Assembly: GCA_027492775.1 (NCBI GenBank)
Contig: JAPUEC010000253.1
Span: forward strand, 1 to 33,414
Source of the DNA: Rhodocyclaceae bacterium
GTDB taxonomy: Bacteria > Pseudomonadota > Gammaproteobacteria > Burkholderiales > Rhodocyclaceae
Direction: 5' to 3'
DNA length: 33,414 nucleotides
The position numbers were made by a program, and so were the translations under genes. Below the pieces are notes generated by a model. That model was not told the origin of the DNA, searched no databases, and worked only from the letters and a program-made list of their open reading frames with translations. Positions 14,745 to 24,065 of the stretch are shown one piece after another. The first letter of the stretch is position 1, and the number at the start of each line of letters is the position of its first letter.

Positions 14745-16619
14745 CTACAGAACGATCTGCGTACCCAGTTCCACCACCCGGTTTGGCGGCAGCTTGAAGT
14801 AGCTTGCGGCGCTGCCGGCATTGCGGAACATGGTGACGAACAGCTTTTCCCGCCAGAAAGCCAGGTCGGAGTCCAGTTTCGGGATCAAGGTTTCGCGGCC
14901 GAGGAAGAAGGAAGCGTCCATCATGTCGATTTCCAGGCCATTCTCCTTGCAAAAATCAAACGCTGCCGGAATGTCAGGATCCTCCTTGAAGCCATACTGG
15001 ACGATGACCCGCCAGACGTTGGACCCAAGCAGCTTCACCTCAACTCGATCGACATCCGGAACGACGGGCACATCAAACACCTGGACCGATACCAGCACGA
15101 TGCGCTCATGGAGGCACTTATAGTGCTTGAGACTATGCAACAAGGCATGGGGCGTCACATCGGGCAGGGGCATCAGGAAAACGGCCGTTCCGGGCACCTT
15201 GGGGACAGCGTAATTGGCCGTGCTAGTGATGAAATCGCCGATGGAGAGGTAGTTCTCTGACAGACGCGAGGTCAATAGCTCCCGGCCCCGCTTCCAAGTG
15301 GTCATGACGGTGAAGATTAATACGCCGAGGGCCAGGGGAAACCAGCCTCCCTGATGAATCTTGCTCAGGTTGGACGAGAAGTAGGCCAAATCCACAGCCA
15401 GGAAGAAACCCACCACGACAAGGCTGATCGGCAGACTCCAGCGCCAGACGTTGCGTACCACCACGAAGCTCAAGATGGTCGTGATGGTCATGGTGCCGGT
15501 CACGGCAATGCCATAGGCCGCTGCTAGTTTGGAGGAGGAACCGAACCACACCACCAGCACCGCGACCGCTACGAGCAAGGCCCAGTTGATCCCCGGCAAA
15601 TAAATCTGGCCGATCTCCCGCTCAGAAGTGTGCTGGATCTCGAAGCGGGGAACATAACCCAACTGGATCGCCTGCTGGGTCATGGAATAGGCGCCGGAAA
15701 TGACCGCCTGCGAAGCGATCACGGTGGCGGCAGTGGCCAGACCCACCATGGGATAGAGCGCCCAAGTCGGGGCCATCAAGTAAAAAGGATTTTCGATAGT
15801 CGCCGGGTTGTCCAGAAGAAGCGCTCCCTGGCCGAAGTAGTTGAGCACTAGTCCTGGCAACACGATACCGAACCAAGCGTATTGGATGGGCTTGCGGCCG
15901 AAGTGCCCCATATCGGCATAGAGGGTCTCCCCACCGGTCAATGCCAGGACAGCGGCGCCCAAGGAAAAGAAGGCATGTACAGGGTCGGCAAGGAAGAAGG
16001 TGGCGGCATGCCGGGGGTCAAGGGCAGACAGAACGATGGGGTGATGAACAATCTGGAGGGTTCCCAACAGCCCCAGAACCGCGAACCAGACGACCATGAC
16101 CGGCCCGAAAAGACTCCCGACCCGGGCAGTACCATGCTTCTGGACGATGAACAGACCGGCCAGAATGCAGAGCGAGATGGGCACGATGTAAGGCTTGAAG
16201 GCCGGGGTTGCCACTTCCAGTCCTTCCACCGCGGACAGGACCGAGATGGCCGGCGTCAGGACACTATCTCCATAAAACAGAGCCGCCCCGAAAAGCCCGA
16301 GCATCATGAGGGACGAGGCGAGTACCGGGCGATTCTCCAGGCCCCGCAGCACCAGGGCCATCAAGGCCATGATCCCGCCTTCCCCCTTGTTGTCGGCGCG
16401 CATGATGAAGAGCACGTACTTCACCGAGATCACCACAATCAGAGACCAGAAAATCACCGACAACATGCCGAGAACGTTCTCCGGCGTGATGGGCACCGGA
16501 TAATGCTCGCCGCCGAAGATTTCCTTCATGGTGTAAAGCGGGCTGGTCCCGATGTCGCCATAGACGACGCCGAGCGCCGCCAGGGCGAGTGCCGCCGTGC
16601 GGCCCTTGGAGTTTTGCAT
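14745..16619 (-). CDS. kup: Low-affinity potassium transporter Kup
   Basis: From ATG 16619 the protein has 624 residues, normal for Kup/Trk D. The N-terminus, ALGVVYGDIGTSPLYTMKEI, is the Kup hallmark. About twelve membrane segments follow, including GGETLYADMGHFGRKPIQYA and the PTWALYPMVGLATAATVIAS helix. A cytoplasmic C-terminal domain covers the last 150 residues (VPGTAVFLMP onward). It imports K+ with H+. GGAGAAGC lies before the chosen ATG. A second ATG seven codons upstream (16640) forms an ATGA overlap with the kdpE stop and is also possible. Either way translation is coupled to kdpE. Confidence 0.95.
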   Translation of the reverse strand: MQNSKGRTAALALAALGVVYGDIGTSPLYTMKEIFGGEHYPVPITPENVLGMLSVIFWSLIVVISVKYVLFIMRADNKGEGGIMALMALVLRGLENRPVLASSLMMLGLFGAALFYGDSVLTPAISVLSAVEGLEVATPAFKPYIVPISLCILAGLFIVQKHGTARVGSLFGPVMVVWFAVLGLLGTLQIVHHPIVLSALDPRHAATFFLADPVHAFFSLGAAVLALTGGETLYADMGHFGRKPIQYAWFGIVLPGLVLNYFGQGALLLDNPATIENPFYLMAPTWALYPMVGLATAATVIASQAVISGAYSMTQQAIQLGYVPRFEIQHTSEREIGQIYLPGINWALLVAVAVLVVWFGSSSKLAAAYGIAVTGTMTITTILSFVVVRNVWRWSLPISLVVVGFFLAVDLAYFSSNLSKIHQGGWFPLALGVLIFTVMTTWKRGRELLTSRLSENYLSIGDFITSTANYAVPKVPGTAVFLMPLPDVTPHALLHSLKHYKCLHERIVLVSVQVFDVPVVPDVDRVEVKLLGSNVWRVIVQYGFKEDPDIPAAFDFCKENGLEIDMMDASFFLGRETLIPKLDSDLAFWREKLFVTMFRNAGSAASYFKLPPNRVVELGTQIVL

Positions 16620-16636
16620 GAATGCTTCTCCGCGTT

Positions 16637-17323
16637 TCATGCCTGGAACCGGTAACCGACCCCGGTCTCGGTGAGGAAATGAACGGGCTGCGTCGGGTCG
16701 GTTTCCAGCTTCTGCCGCAGGTGGCTCATATAGACGCGCAGATAATGGCCGCTCTCTCCATGATTCGGCCCCCAGACCTCCCGCATAAGACTGCGGTGGG
16801 TCATGACCTTTCCGGTATTGCTGACAAGAACGCTCAGGAGGCGGTACTCGATGGGGGTCATATGGATCGACTTACCTTCCCTAAACACCAGGCGCCGGGA
16901 AAGATCCAGTTCAACTTCCCCAAAACTGAGCTTGGGCGACGCCTCGCTTCCCTTTAGCCGGCGGCGCTGAAGCGCCCGTACACGGGCCGCCAGCTCACCC
17001 ACGCCAAAGGGCTTGGTGAGATAGTCATCAGCGCCGGCATCCAGGGCCTCGACCTTGTCCTCCTCGTCGCTGCGGGCGGAAAGAATGAGGATTGGCGCCT
17101 CCGACCAGCTGCGGAAGTCACGGATAACCTCCACCCCATCCATGTCGGGCAGGCCCAAGTCCACGATCAGCAGGTCGGGCTTACGGGTGCCAGCTTCGAT
17201 CAGGCCCCGCTGCCCGTTCTCCGCTTCGAAGACCCGGCAGCCCTCGCTCTCCAGGGCGGAACGCACGAAGCGCCGGATCTGGGGCTCGTCCTCAATCAGC
17301 AACACATTGGTTTCGAGGGTCAC
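16637..17323 (-). CDS. kdpE: KdpE-family response regulator
   Basis: The 228-residue protein has a receiver domain (1-120) with the acidic pair E11-D12, phosphoacceptor Asp55 in LLIVDLGLPD, and Lys104 in DDYLTKPFGV. A C-terminal OmpR-type winged helix follows, with HMTPIEYRLLSVLVSNTGKV and HYLRVYMSHLRQKLE, very like KdpE. It binds DNA to control potassium-uptake genes. The start is GTG 17323, overlapping the kinase stop as GTGA, with GGAGACG upstream. In most bacteria KdpE acts on kdpFABC; here the adjacent gene is kup instead. Confidence 0.93.
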   Translation of the reverse strand: MTLETNVLLIEDEPQIRRFVRSALESEGCRVFEAENGQRGLIEAGTRKPDLLIVDLGLPDMDGVEVIRDFRSWSEAPILILSARSDEEDKVEALDAGADDYLTKPFGVGELAARVRALQRRRLKGSEASPKLSFGEVELDLSRRLVFREGKSIHMTPIEYRLLSVLVSNTGKVMTHRSLMREVWGPNHGESGHYLRVYMSHLRQKLETDPTQPVHFLTETGVGYRFQA

Positions 17324-18831
17324 GACTTCGTCTCCTCTCCGATTTCAGGCGGTTCGGCTTCAATGGCGGGCGGCATTCCCAAGGGCAACCGCAGGGTTAC
17401 GCAGGCACCTCCTTCGGGCCGATTGGCGGCAGTGATGGCCCCGCCATGGGCTTCCAAAATGGCACGGCTGATGGCCAGTCCCAGGCCCACCCCCGGGACG
17501 GAAGACTCGGCTTGCCCGCGCTCGAACAGGCCGAATACGCGCTCCAATTGCTCCGTCGGGAATCCCGGGCCACGGTCGCAGACGGAAATTGCGGCTTCGT
17601 CGCCTTCCACGAAAGCACGGATTTCGATAGACGAGCCTGCCGGGGAATACTTGGCCGCGTTCTCCACCAGGTTGCAAACCACCCGCTCCAGGAGCACCGC
17701 ATCGAATTCCACCAGGGGCAGGTCTGGCGGCAAGATGACCTGGATGGGGCGATTCCCCAATGTGGGACGCAGGAGATGGAGGCCGGCGCTGATGACATCT
17801 TCGAAGAGCTGCCATTCCCGGCGCAGCCGGATTTTGCCTGCATGGAGGCGGGCCATATCGAGAAGATTGCCGAGGAGGCGGCCCATGGCGTGCGCCTGGT
17901 CGCGGATGCTGGTGGCTAAGCTGCGGGTCGTCTCGCCCAGGGCTTCGCGGCTCAGGGCAAGCGAATCGGCCATACCTACCAGGGCGGTCAAAGGAGTGCG
18001 GAGATCGTGGGAAAGAGCGGAGAGAACCGAACTGCGCAGACGTTCCGAAGTCACTTCGATCTGGCTGGCCTGGGCCACCTCGACGTAATGGAGCCGCTCC
18101 ACGGTTAAGGCGACCAGGGAAGCCACCGTTCCGAGAAGTTGGCGATCCATCGTCAGATTGGCTGGATCGGCGGCTGCCACGATCATGACGCCACGCACCC
18201 GAAGCGGCCCCTTCAAGGGAATGACGAGTTGGGAGATGTCGCCGGTGTCGTTCATTTCCACCGGTTTTCCCTGGGAAATGGCCATTAACGCGAGGCGCAG
18301 CGGCAGCGTCTTGCCGGCAAGCGAAGGCAGTTGCTCCTTGTCGTCCAGAAGATGGAGCGTCGCCTGGAAGCCGAAGCCAGTGAGGTACCGGCCCAAGGCG
18401 CTTTCCAGTTGTTCATGACTGATGGCACCGGCCAACTCTCGGGCCAGCTCGTAGAGGCCAGTTGCATAACGTTCCTTCTGCTGCGCAACTTCCGCCTGAT
18501 GCTTGAGTCCTGCGGTTAGCTCAGCCGTCACCAACCCGACCGCCAGCATGACGGCGAAAGTCACCAGATACTGGACGTCGCTAACCGCAAAAGAGAACCG
18601 GGGCGGAACAAAGAAGACATCGAAAAGCGCCACGCTCAGGAAGGTGGCCATCACCGCTGGCCCCCGGCCAAGCCAACGAGCCACCAAAAACACCGTAAGC
18701 AGGAACAGCATTACGATGTTGGGCAAGTCGAGAACGCGCTGCAACGGAGCAACGATCCCCGCCGTTAGCAGGCAGGCGGCTAGGGCCCAAGCATACGTTT
18801 TTGAACCTGCCATTTGCCTGTCGCCAACCAT
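17320..18831 (-). CDS. kdpD: Short KdpD-like sensor histidine kinase lacking KdpD and Usp input domains
   Basis: The 503-residue protein begins directly with four hydrophobic segments of the DUF4118 type (AWALAACLLTAGIVAPL to about residue 105). A GAF-like region (about 125-250) is followed by a HisKA dimerisation helix with His275 in SALSHDLRTPLTAL. The ATPase domain has N (LVENAAKYSP), DRGPGFP and GVGLGLAISRAI boxes. E. coli KdpD carries some 370 more residues with a Walker-type KdpD domain and a Usp domain at the N-terminus; they are absent here. The start is natural, not a truncation, because AAAGGAGGTGA sits just before the ATG. Loss of these parts must change how it senses K+ or osmotic stress. 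Confidence 0.9.
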   Translation of the reverse strand: MVGDRQMAGSKTYAWALAACLLTAGIVAPLQRVLDLPNIVMLFLLTVFLVARWLGRGPAVMATFLSVALFDVFFVPPRFSFAVSDVQYLVTFAVMLAVGLVTAELTAGLKHQAEVAQQKERYATGLYELARELAGAISHEQLESALGRYLTGFGFQATLHLLDDKEQLPSLAGKTLPLRLALMAISQGKPVEMNDTGDISQLVIPLKGPLRVRGVMIVAAADPANLTMDRQLLGTVASLVALTVERLHYVEVAQASQIEVTSERLRSSVLSALSHDLRTPLTALVGMADSLALSREALGETTRSLATSIRDQAHAMGRLLGNLLDMARLHAGKIRLRREWQLFEDVISAGLHLLRPTLGNRPIQVILPPDLPLVEFDAVLLERVVCNLVENAAKYSPAGSSIEIRAFVEGDEAAISVCDRGPGFPTEQLERVFGLFERGQAESSVPGVGLGLAISRAILEAHGGAITAANRPEGGACVTLRLPLGMPPAIEAEPPEIGEETKS

Positions 18832-19157
18832 AGCTCACCTCCTTTCCCGATAACTCTAGGCTAGGGCAACGGACGAAAAAAAGGGGTAGAAATATGAAGG
18901 CAGATCGTAAAGAAGTTGTTAACGGCTGCTGATCGACGGTGATCTTAACGCCCCTGGACCAGATAAGGTTTGTTTGAACGTGACGAAGATCGTCCGCTAA
19001 TGAAGGACGTGCAGACAATACACGAAAGATAATTCCTTGCTAGCGATAGGCCTCTTCTGGCCGAACGGCGACAGTTTGAAGAAATCGTAGCGTTGTTGGC
19101 GCAGCGCGCTATCGGAAATCAATCATCAATTACGGAAACTCGGAAAATCGTCACGCC
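18832..19157. other. Gene-free interval upstream of the KdpDE-Kup operon
   Basis: These 326 bases hold no credible gene. The stretch is AT-richer than its neighbours and should contain the operon promoter. I find no sigma-70 hexamer pair with proper spacing that I would defend. The only strong signal is the Shine-Dalgarno sequence of the kinase gene at its left end. Confidence 0.4.
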
Positions 19158-19736
19158 TCAGCCAAAAGGCCGAACGCCAATGAGCCAGGCGTGCAGGAAC
19201 ATGGCGAACGCCGCCCAAAGCACGGCGCCGATGAGGGTGGCGAGCGCCGTGCGGCCGATGGTGCCCGGCGGGTAGCGCACGCCGCCGCGGGCGTCGCGCT
19301 GTCGCAGCGAGGCGTAGTCAACCGTCGCCCAGATGAAGAAGGCGGCGAATAGCACCAAGTCGGCCGGGCGGCCGTTGGCGAGCAAATGCGCCAGCGCCCA
19401 GAGCCAGACGCCGGCCACCATCGGATGCCCGAGGGCGGCCTTGAAATGGTTGCCGGGAATGTAGGCGGCGACGATCAGGATGAAGGCGATCAATGTCAGC
19501 AGCGCCGCCAGATGACGCGACCAGAGCGGCGGTGTCCAAATGGGCGTCGAATCGTGGCGTACCATGGAGAAGCCCCAGACGAGCAGCGCAAACCCGGCCA
19601 AGGCCACGACGGTGTAGAGCCCTTTCCAGCGCTTCTCACCCAATCGGGCGACCTGGCGATTGCGCCAGTCGTCGGCGAAGATACGCAGCGAGTGGCCGCC
19701 GAGAAACAGCACCAGGCCAAGGATGAAAGCGGTCAT
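19158..19736 (-). CDS. NnrU-family membrane protein
   Basis: The 192-residue protein has five to six hydrophobic helices and the NnrU pattern: FLGGHSLRIFADDWRNRQVA at the N-terminus, then IPGNHFKAALGHPMVAGVWL with ALAHLLANGRPADLVLFAAF. NnrU is linked to denitrification in alphaproteobacteria and is related to the isoprenoid methyltransferase-type NnrU/mpv-like membrane enzymes, but its exact role is unknown. GGAGCTGAC precedes the ATG. No other nitrogen-oxide genes are visible nearby. The preceding SIMPL gene is co-directional, 48 bases away, and may share its transcript. Confidence 0.92.
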   Translation of the reverse strand: MTAFILGLVLFLGGHSLRIFADDWRNRQVARLGEKRWKGLYTVVALAGFALLVWGFSMVRHDSTPIWTPPLWSRHLAALLTLIAFILIVAAYIPGNHFKAALGHPMVAGVWLWALAHLLANGRPADLVLFAAFFIWATVDYASLRQRDARGGVRYPPGTIGRTALATLIGAVLWAAFAMFLHAWLIGVRPFG

Positions 19737-19755
19737 GTCAGCTCCTGAGGTTCGG

Positions 19756-19771
19756 TTGGCGACAGCGCCAA
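19756..19771 (-). terminator. Small hairpin between the SIMPL and nnrU-like genes
   Basis: TTGGCG and CGCCAA flank a four-base loop, a perfect 6-bp stem 13 bases after the SIMPL stop. No T-run follows, so it may only reduce read-through into the next gene. Confidence 0.25.
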
Positions 19772-19784
19772 GGGGAAAGCGGCT

Positions 19785-20450
19785 TCAATCGGGGATTTCA
19801 ATCTGCCCGGAGACGACAATGGTGACTTGCGATTCACCCGGCTCGACCGGCATCGGCGCCGCTTTGGCCATCGTCATGCGCTGCTCTAATAGCGGCCGCA
19901 CTTGGCCACCCTGCGACGCCACGTTCAGAGTCTTGATCTTGTAGGGCTTGCCGAAGGCACCGGCGATGACCTTGGCGCGGGCATGAAAGGCGGCGATAGC
20001 GTCGAGCATGGCCCGCTCCTCGGCCTTGGCACGGGTTTCCGGTGCCGGGACGGCCGAGAGGCCACCCATGACCAGCGACGTCTGCAGTTTGCCGAGCAGT
20101 TCGCCCAGCGCGACCGGGTCGCGGGATTCGAGCTGCAGTTCCGAGCGCATCTGCCAGCCTTCGATCTTGCCCTTGCTGCTGTATGCGGGGTAAGTGTGGG
20201 CGCCGCCGGTGCGCGTCTTTACGCTCGAATAGGTCTTCGCCGTCTTCAGCGCGTCGGCGATGGCGCTGTTAGAGCGCCGTGCCACTTCGGCCGGGGTGGC
20301 GCCGGTCACATCGGCAGCCACCGTCGCCCGCAGCAAGTCGTTGGGGGCGGAAACGCCCGCTTCCGCCGAGAGCTCCACGGTCGCCCCAATCGCCGGCAAG
20401 GCCAGGCAAAGGCAGGCCGAGAGGGCCGCGAGGTTCAAACGTGAGGACAT
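19785..20450 (-). CDS. SIMPL-domain (DUF541) periplasmic protein
   Basis: The 221-residue protein starts with a signal peptide, MSSRLNLAALSACLCLALPA, cut near IGA-TVEL. The rest fits the SIMPL/DUF541 domain: VELSAEAGVSAPNDLLRATV, then AVPAPETRAKAEERAMLDAI, then VIAGAFGKPYKIKTLNVASQ and a final ESQVTIVVSGQIEI strand. E. coli YggE, a member, lowers oxidative stress by an unknown route. AAAGGAAATTCGA precedes the ATG. It is immediately downstream of the ligD-ku pair in the same direction, 65 bases away. Confidence 0.92.
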   Translation of the reverse strand: MSSRLNLAALSACLCLALPAIGATVELSAEAGVSAPNDLLRATVAADVTGATPAEVARRSNSAIADALKTAKTYSSVKTRTGGAHTYPAYSSKGKIEGWQMRSELQLESRDPVALGELLGKLQTSLVMGGLSAVPAPETRAKAEERAMLDAIAAFHARAKVIAGAFGKPYKIKTLNVASQGGQVRPLLEQRMTMAKAAPMPVEPGESQVTIVVSGQIEIPD

Positions 20451-20515
20451 TCGAATTTCCTTTCACACAGCGTCAATTAGCCGGCCAACACCACTCGCCG
20501 GAAAGCAAGCCGCTT

Positions 20516-23008
20516 TCATTTTAACGGCATCAGCTTCTTGCGGGCTGCGGTTAGCGTTTGCTTGGTCTTGGCGTAATCCGCCCAGGGGTCGTCGGCGGAG
20601 GCCAGGCGTTCCTCGGCGGTGGCGACCGTCCAGTGCGCGCCGCCGGTGAGCGTCGGCAGCTCGTCCCAGGCGCAGGGAATGGAGACGCCCATGCCAGGTC
20701 GGGCGCGGGCGGAAAAGGCGGCAACGGTGGTGGCGCCCCGGCCGTTGCGCAGGTAATCGACGAAGATCTTGCCCACCCGGTTACGCGGCCCGCTCTTGGC
20801 CGAAAAGCGGCCGGGCAGGACGGCGGCGAGATGCTCGGTGACCGCCTTGGAAAAATCCTTGGCCGTGTCCCAATCGTCGCGCGGCGTCAGCGGGACCACC
20901 ACATGCAAGCCCTTGCCGCCGCTGGTTTTGAGAAAACTCTTCAAACCCAGCTCGTCGAGGAAGGCGCGCACGAGTTCGGCCGCCTCCTGCATGGTCGGCC
21001 ATTGCACGCCCTCGCCCGGGTCGAGGTCGAAGGTGACACGATCCGGCTTTTCGATGTTGCTGGTGGTGGCGTTCCAGGTGTGGAACTCGATCACGTTCAT
21101 CTGCACCGCCCCGAGCAGCGCCTCCACCGAGGCGATTTCAAGCAGCGGCGGGTGCCCGGGGTCGAAGGCCGGGTCGAGTTGCTTGGCGCCGGGAATCGCC
21201 GCCTCGCCGTGCTTCTGGAAGAACAGTTCGCCGCCGATGCCATCGGGCGCACGGATGACGGCCACCGGGCGGCGGGCAAGGTGCGGCAGCATGTATTTGG
21301 CGGCGGCTTGGTAATAATTGGCCAGCCCGAGCTTGGTCAGCCCGGTGCTGGCATCGATGATGCGTTCGGGGTGGGTGATGCGGGTGCCGGCAATGGCCGG
21401 GGCGGCATTCTGGCGGGATTTGGCGGCGGGTTTCACGGGCGGATTGGTTTTCTCGTTGGAGGGTTCGCTGGGCGCTTCGCGGATGATGGCGGCGGCTGGC
21501 TTGTCGTCGCGCAGGCCATGGAAGACGGCGTGGCGCAGCACCGCTTCGCGCGTCCAGCCCGCGAAGGAGACTTCCGCCACCAGTTGCGGCTTCACCCAAT
21601 GGCCACGCGCTTCCTTGGGCGGCTCGAAAAGCGGCGTGCGCTCCACCGCCAGCGCCGCCAGCTTCTGTTTCAAGGCGGCGAGATTGGTATCGTCGAACCC
21701 GGCGCCGACGCGGCCGGCGTAGCGCAGCCGCCCGGCCTCGTCATGCACCGCCAGGAGCAGCGCGCCGAAGCCGACGCGCGAGCCTTGAGGATCGCTGTAG
21801 CCGACGATGACGAACTCCTGGCGCTGGGTGCATTTGAGCTTGATCCAGTCGTTGGAACGGCCGGAAACGTAGGGGCGGTCGACACGCTTGCCGATGATGC
21901 CTTCGAGCTTTAGGCGGCAGGCGTTCTGGAGGATGTCCTTGGCGCTCGCCTCGAAATCGGCGCTGAAGCGGATGCGCTCGGGTGCCTTTTGCAGCAGGGC
22001 TTCGAGCAGTTTTCGCCGCTCGGCGAGCGGCACTTGGCGCAGGTCGTGGCCGCCATGGAAGGGCAGGTCGAAGACGAAGTAGCGCACGGCGGCGGTACGC
22101 TCGTCGCCGAAGGCGTTTTGCAGAGCGCCGAAATCAGGCTTGCCCTCGGCGTCGAGAACGACGATTTCGCCATCGAGCCAAGCGGCATCGAGCTTCAGTT
22201 CCGCCACCGCCGCCGCCAGCTCGGGCAGCTTGGCGGTCCAGTCGTTGCCGTTGCGGGTGATCAGGCGCACTTCCTTGCCCTCGATGCGGGCGAGGATGCG
22301 GTAGCCGTCGAACTTGAGTTCGTAGGACCACTGGCCGCTGACCGGCACATGCTCGACCAGGGTGGCGAGTTGCGGCGCCAGCTTGTCGGGCAGCGCCGCC
22401 TTCTTGGCGCCGGTGGGAATGTCCGACTTGGCCGCCGCCTTGGGCAGCTGCTTCAACACGCTGTCGGGCAGGGCCTCGACGACGCTGTATTCCGCTTCCG
22501 GCCGCGCCGCCTGGTCGCGCTCCTTGATTAACAGCCAGTGCTCCTGGCGCTCCTCCGGGTCGGTGCGCATGCGCACCAGCGCCCAGGCGCCATGGAGCTT
22601 TTCTCCGTGCAGCCGGAATTTCATGTGGCCTTCGCGATAGGCCTTGCGCGGATCGCCGATGGGTTCCCACCAGCCGCGATCCCAAACGATGACGGTGCCG
22701 GCGCCGTATTGCTTGGGCGGGATGACGCCCTCGAAATTGGCGTAGGAAAGCGGGTGATCCTCGACGTGCACGGCCATGCGCTTCTGCGTCGGGTCGAAAC
22801 TCGGGCCCTTGGGCACCGCCCAGCTCTTGAGCGTGCCGTCGAGTTCGAGGCGGAAATCGTAATGCAGACGCCGCGCCGCGTGCTTCTGGATGACGAAGGA
22901 CAAGGCGGCACGGGCTTCCGGTTGGGCATCGGCCGGCTCCGGGGTGATGCCGAAATCGCGCTTCTGCTTGTAAGTGGCAAGAGGGTCGCTGGCTTTCATT
23001 GAATTCAT
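20516..23008 (-). CDS. ligD: ATP-dependent DNA ligase LigD (phosphoesterase-ligase-polymerase)
   Basis: The 830-residue protein has the Pseudomonas-type order. The 3'-phosphoesterase domain (about 35-165) has RRLHYDFRLELDG with His49. The ligase domain (about 215-520) has the nucleotidyl-lysine Lys232 in ELKFDGYRIL, then LDGEIVVLD and IIGKRVDRPY. The primase-polymerase domain (about 545-815) has VTFDLDPGEGVQWP with its metal-binding Asp pair near 660, and SGGKGLHVVVPL. It seals double-strand breaks with Ku in bacterial non-homologous end joining. Its ATG overlaps the ku stop (ATGA), so the two are translated together. Confidence 0.97.
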   Translation of the reverse strand: MNSMKASDPLATYKQKRDFGITPEPADAQPEARAALSFVIQKHAARRLHYDFRLELDGTLKSWAVPKGPSFDPTQKRMAVHVEDHPLSYANFEGVIPPKQYGAGTVIVWDRGWWEPIGDPRKAYREGHMKFRLHGEKLHGAWALVRMRTDPEERQEHWLLIKERDQAARPEAEYSVVEALPDSVLKQLPKAAAKSDIPTGAKKAALPDKLAPQLATLVEHVPVSGQWSYELKFDGYRILARIEGKEVRLITRNGNDWTAKLPELAAAVAELKLDAAWLDGEIVVLDAEGKPDFGALQNAFGDERTAAVRYFVFDLPFHGGHDLRQVPLAERRKLLEALLQKAPERIRFSADFEASAKDILQNACRLKLEGIIGKRVDRPYVSGRSNDWIKLKCTQRQEFVIVGYSDPQGSRVGFGALLLAVHDEAGRLRYAGRVGAGFDDTNLAALKQKLAALAVERTPLFEPPKEARGHWVKPQLVAEVSFAGWTREAVLRHAVFHGLRDDKPAAAIIREAPSEPSNEKTNPPVKPAAKSRQNAAPAIAGTRITHPERIIDASTGLTKLGLANYYQAAAKYMLPHLARRPVAVIRAPDGIGGELFFQKHGEAAIPGAKQLDPAFDPGHPPLLEIASVEALLGAVQMNVIEFHTWNATTSNIEKPDRVTFDLDPGEGVQWPTMQEAAELVRAFLDELGLKSFLKTSGGKGLHVVVPLTPRDDWDTAKDFSKAVTEHLAAVLPGRFSAKSGPRNRVGKIFVDYLRNGRGATTVAAFSARARPGMGVSIPCAWDELPTLTGGAHWTVATAEERLASADDPWADYAKTKQTLTAARKKLMPLK

Positions 23009-23994
23009 GCGCGGCGGCGCTTGGGCGGGGCTTTTTCGGGCGGCGTTTTTTCGGCGGCGGGTTCAGCTTTGCCAGCGGGCCTAGCGGCAGCCTTGGGTTT
23101 CACCGCGCCTTTGGTAGCGGGCTTGGTCGCCGGCTTTTCGGCCGACCGGCTAGCGGCAGGCGCCTTGGCCGGCTTGGCGGCACCGGCATCGTCGCCGCGC
23201 AGGCTGCGCCGCAAGAGTTCGGTGAGGTCGATAACATCGGCTGTGCCGCCGCCCTCCGCCGCTTCTTCCGGCTGGAAAACGGTCTTGATCTCGCCCGCCT
23301 TCACTTTTTCGTCCACCAGCGCCATCACCTCGGCGGCGAAGGAATCCTCGAATTTTTCCGGCTCCCATGTCGCGGCCAGATCATCGACCAGGCGCATGGC
23401 CATGTCGAGCTCGCGCTCGTTCAAGCCGGCGGCCTTGGCGCCTTCGGCGGGCAAATCGAGGTCTTCGGCGGAGCGGATTTCGCTCGCCCAGCGCAGCAGG
23501 ATCAACTGCAAGGCGCGGCCTTCCGGCAGCAATACGGCCAAGTGCTGCTTGGTCTGGATGACGACGCGGGCAACGCCGACGCGCCCGGCCTGCTTCAAGG
23601 TTTCGCGCAGCAGGGCATAGACCTTCTGCCCTTTGCCGACCGGCACCAGGTAATAGGGACGCTCGAAATAGACGAGCGGGATTTCTCCGGCTGCGACGAA
23701 GCTCTCGATCTCGATGGTCTGGGTACTCTTAGGCAGCGCCGCCTTGATTTCCTCATCCGAGAGAATCACGTAGTGGTCCTTCTCGTAGGCGAGGCCCTTG
23801 ACGATATTTTCCTTGCCGATTTCCTCGCCGGTCTTCTTGTTGATGCGCTTGTAGCCCACCGGGTCCATGCTGCGCTTGTCGAGCCAGTCGAAGTCGAGAC
23901 CGGCCTCGCGGGTCGCCGAGTGCAGCGCCACGGGGATGTGCACCAATCCGAAGCTGATGGCCCCTTTCCAAAGGGCCCGGGAACCTGTCGCCAC
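23005..23994 (-). CDS. ku: Ku protein of non-homologous end joining
   Basis: The 329-residue protein shows the bacterial Ku core (about 1-255): ALWKGAISFGLVHIPVALHS at the start, KDHYVILSDEEIKAALPKST, IPLVYFERPYYLVPVGKGQK, and AATWEPEKFEDSFAAEVMAL. The core homodimerises into a ring that slides on DNA ends and recruits LigD. A basic tail of about 60 residues rich in Lys, Ala and Pro follows; such tails aid DNA binding and threading. The start is GTG 23994 with CAGGAGATTACT before it. It forms an operon with ligD. Confidence 0.97.
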   Translation of the reverse strand: MATGSRALWKGAISFGLVHIPVALHSATREAGLDFDWLDKRSMDPVGYKRINKKTGEEIGKENIVKGLAYEKDHYVILSDEEIKAALPKSTQTIEIESFVAAGEIPLVYFERPYYLVPVGKGQKVYALLRETLKQAGRVGVARVVIQTKQHLAVLLPEGRALQLILLRWASEIRSAEDLDLPAEGAKAAGLNERELDMAMRLVDDLAATWEPEKFEDSFAAEVMALVDEKVKAGEIKTVFQPEEAAEGGGTADVIDLTELLRRSLRGDDAGAAKPAKAPAASRSAEKPATKPATKGAVKPKAAARPAGKAEPAAEKTPPEKAPPKRRRA

Positions 23995-24065
23995 AGTAAT
24001 CTCCTGCCGGGAGAGGTTTCAGGCTAGGCGGAAGCGCCCGGCCGGTCGGTACGCTGACGCACAAA

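Noticed and set aside
18581..19018. Minus-strand frame upstream of the short KdpD, checked as a missing KdpD N-terminus
   Set aside because: It shows no Walker motif, KdpD domain or Usp pattern and mostly overlaps the kinase gene in another frame.
20558..21913. Plus-strand frame of 451 codons
   Set aside because: It is the shadow of ligD, which has all three catalytic domains in the other strand.
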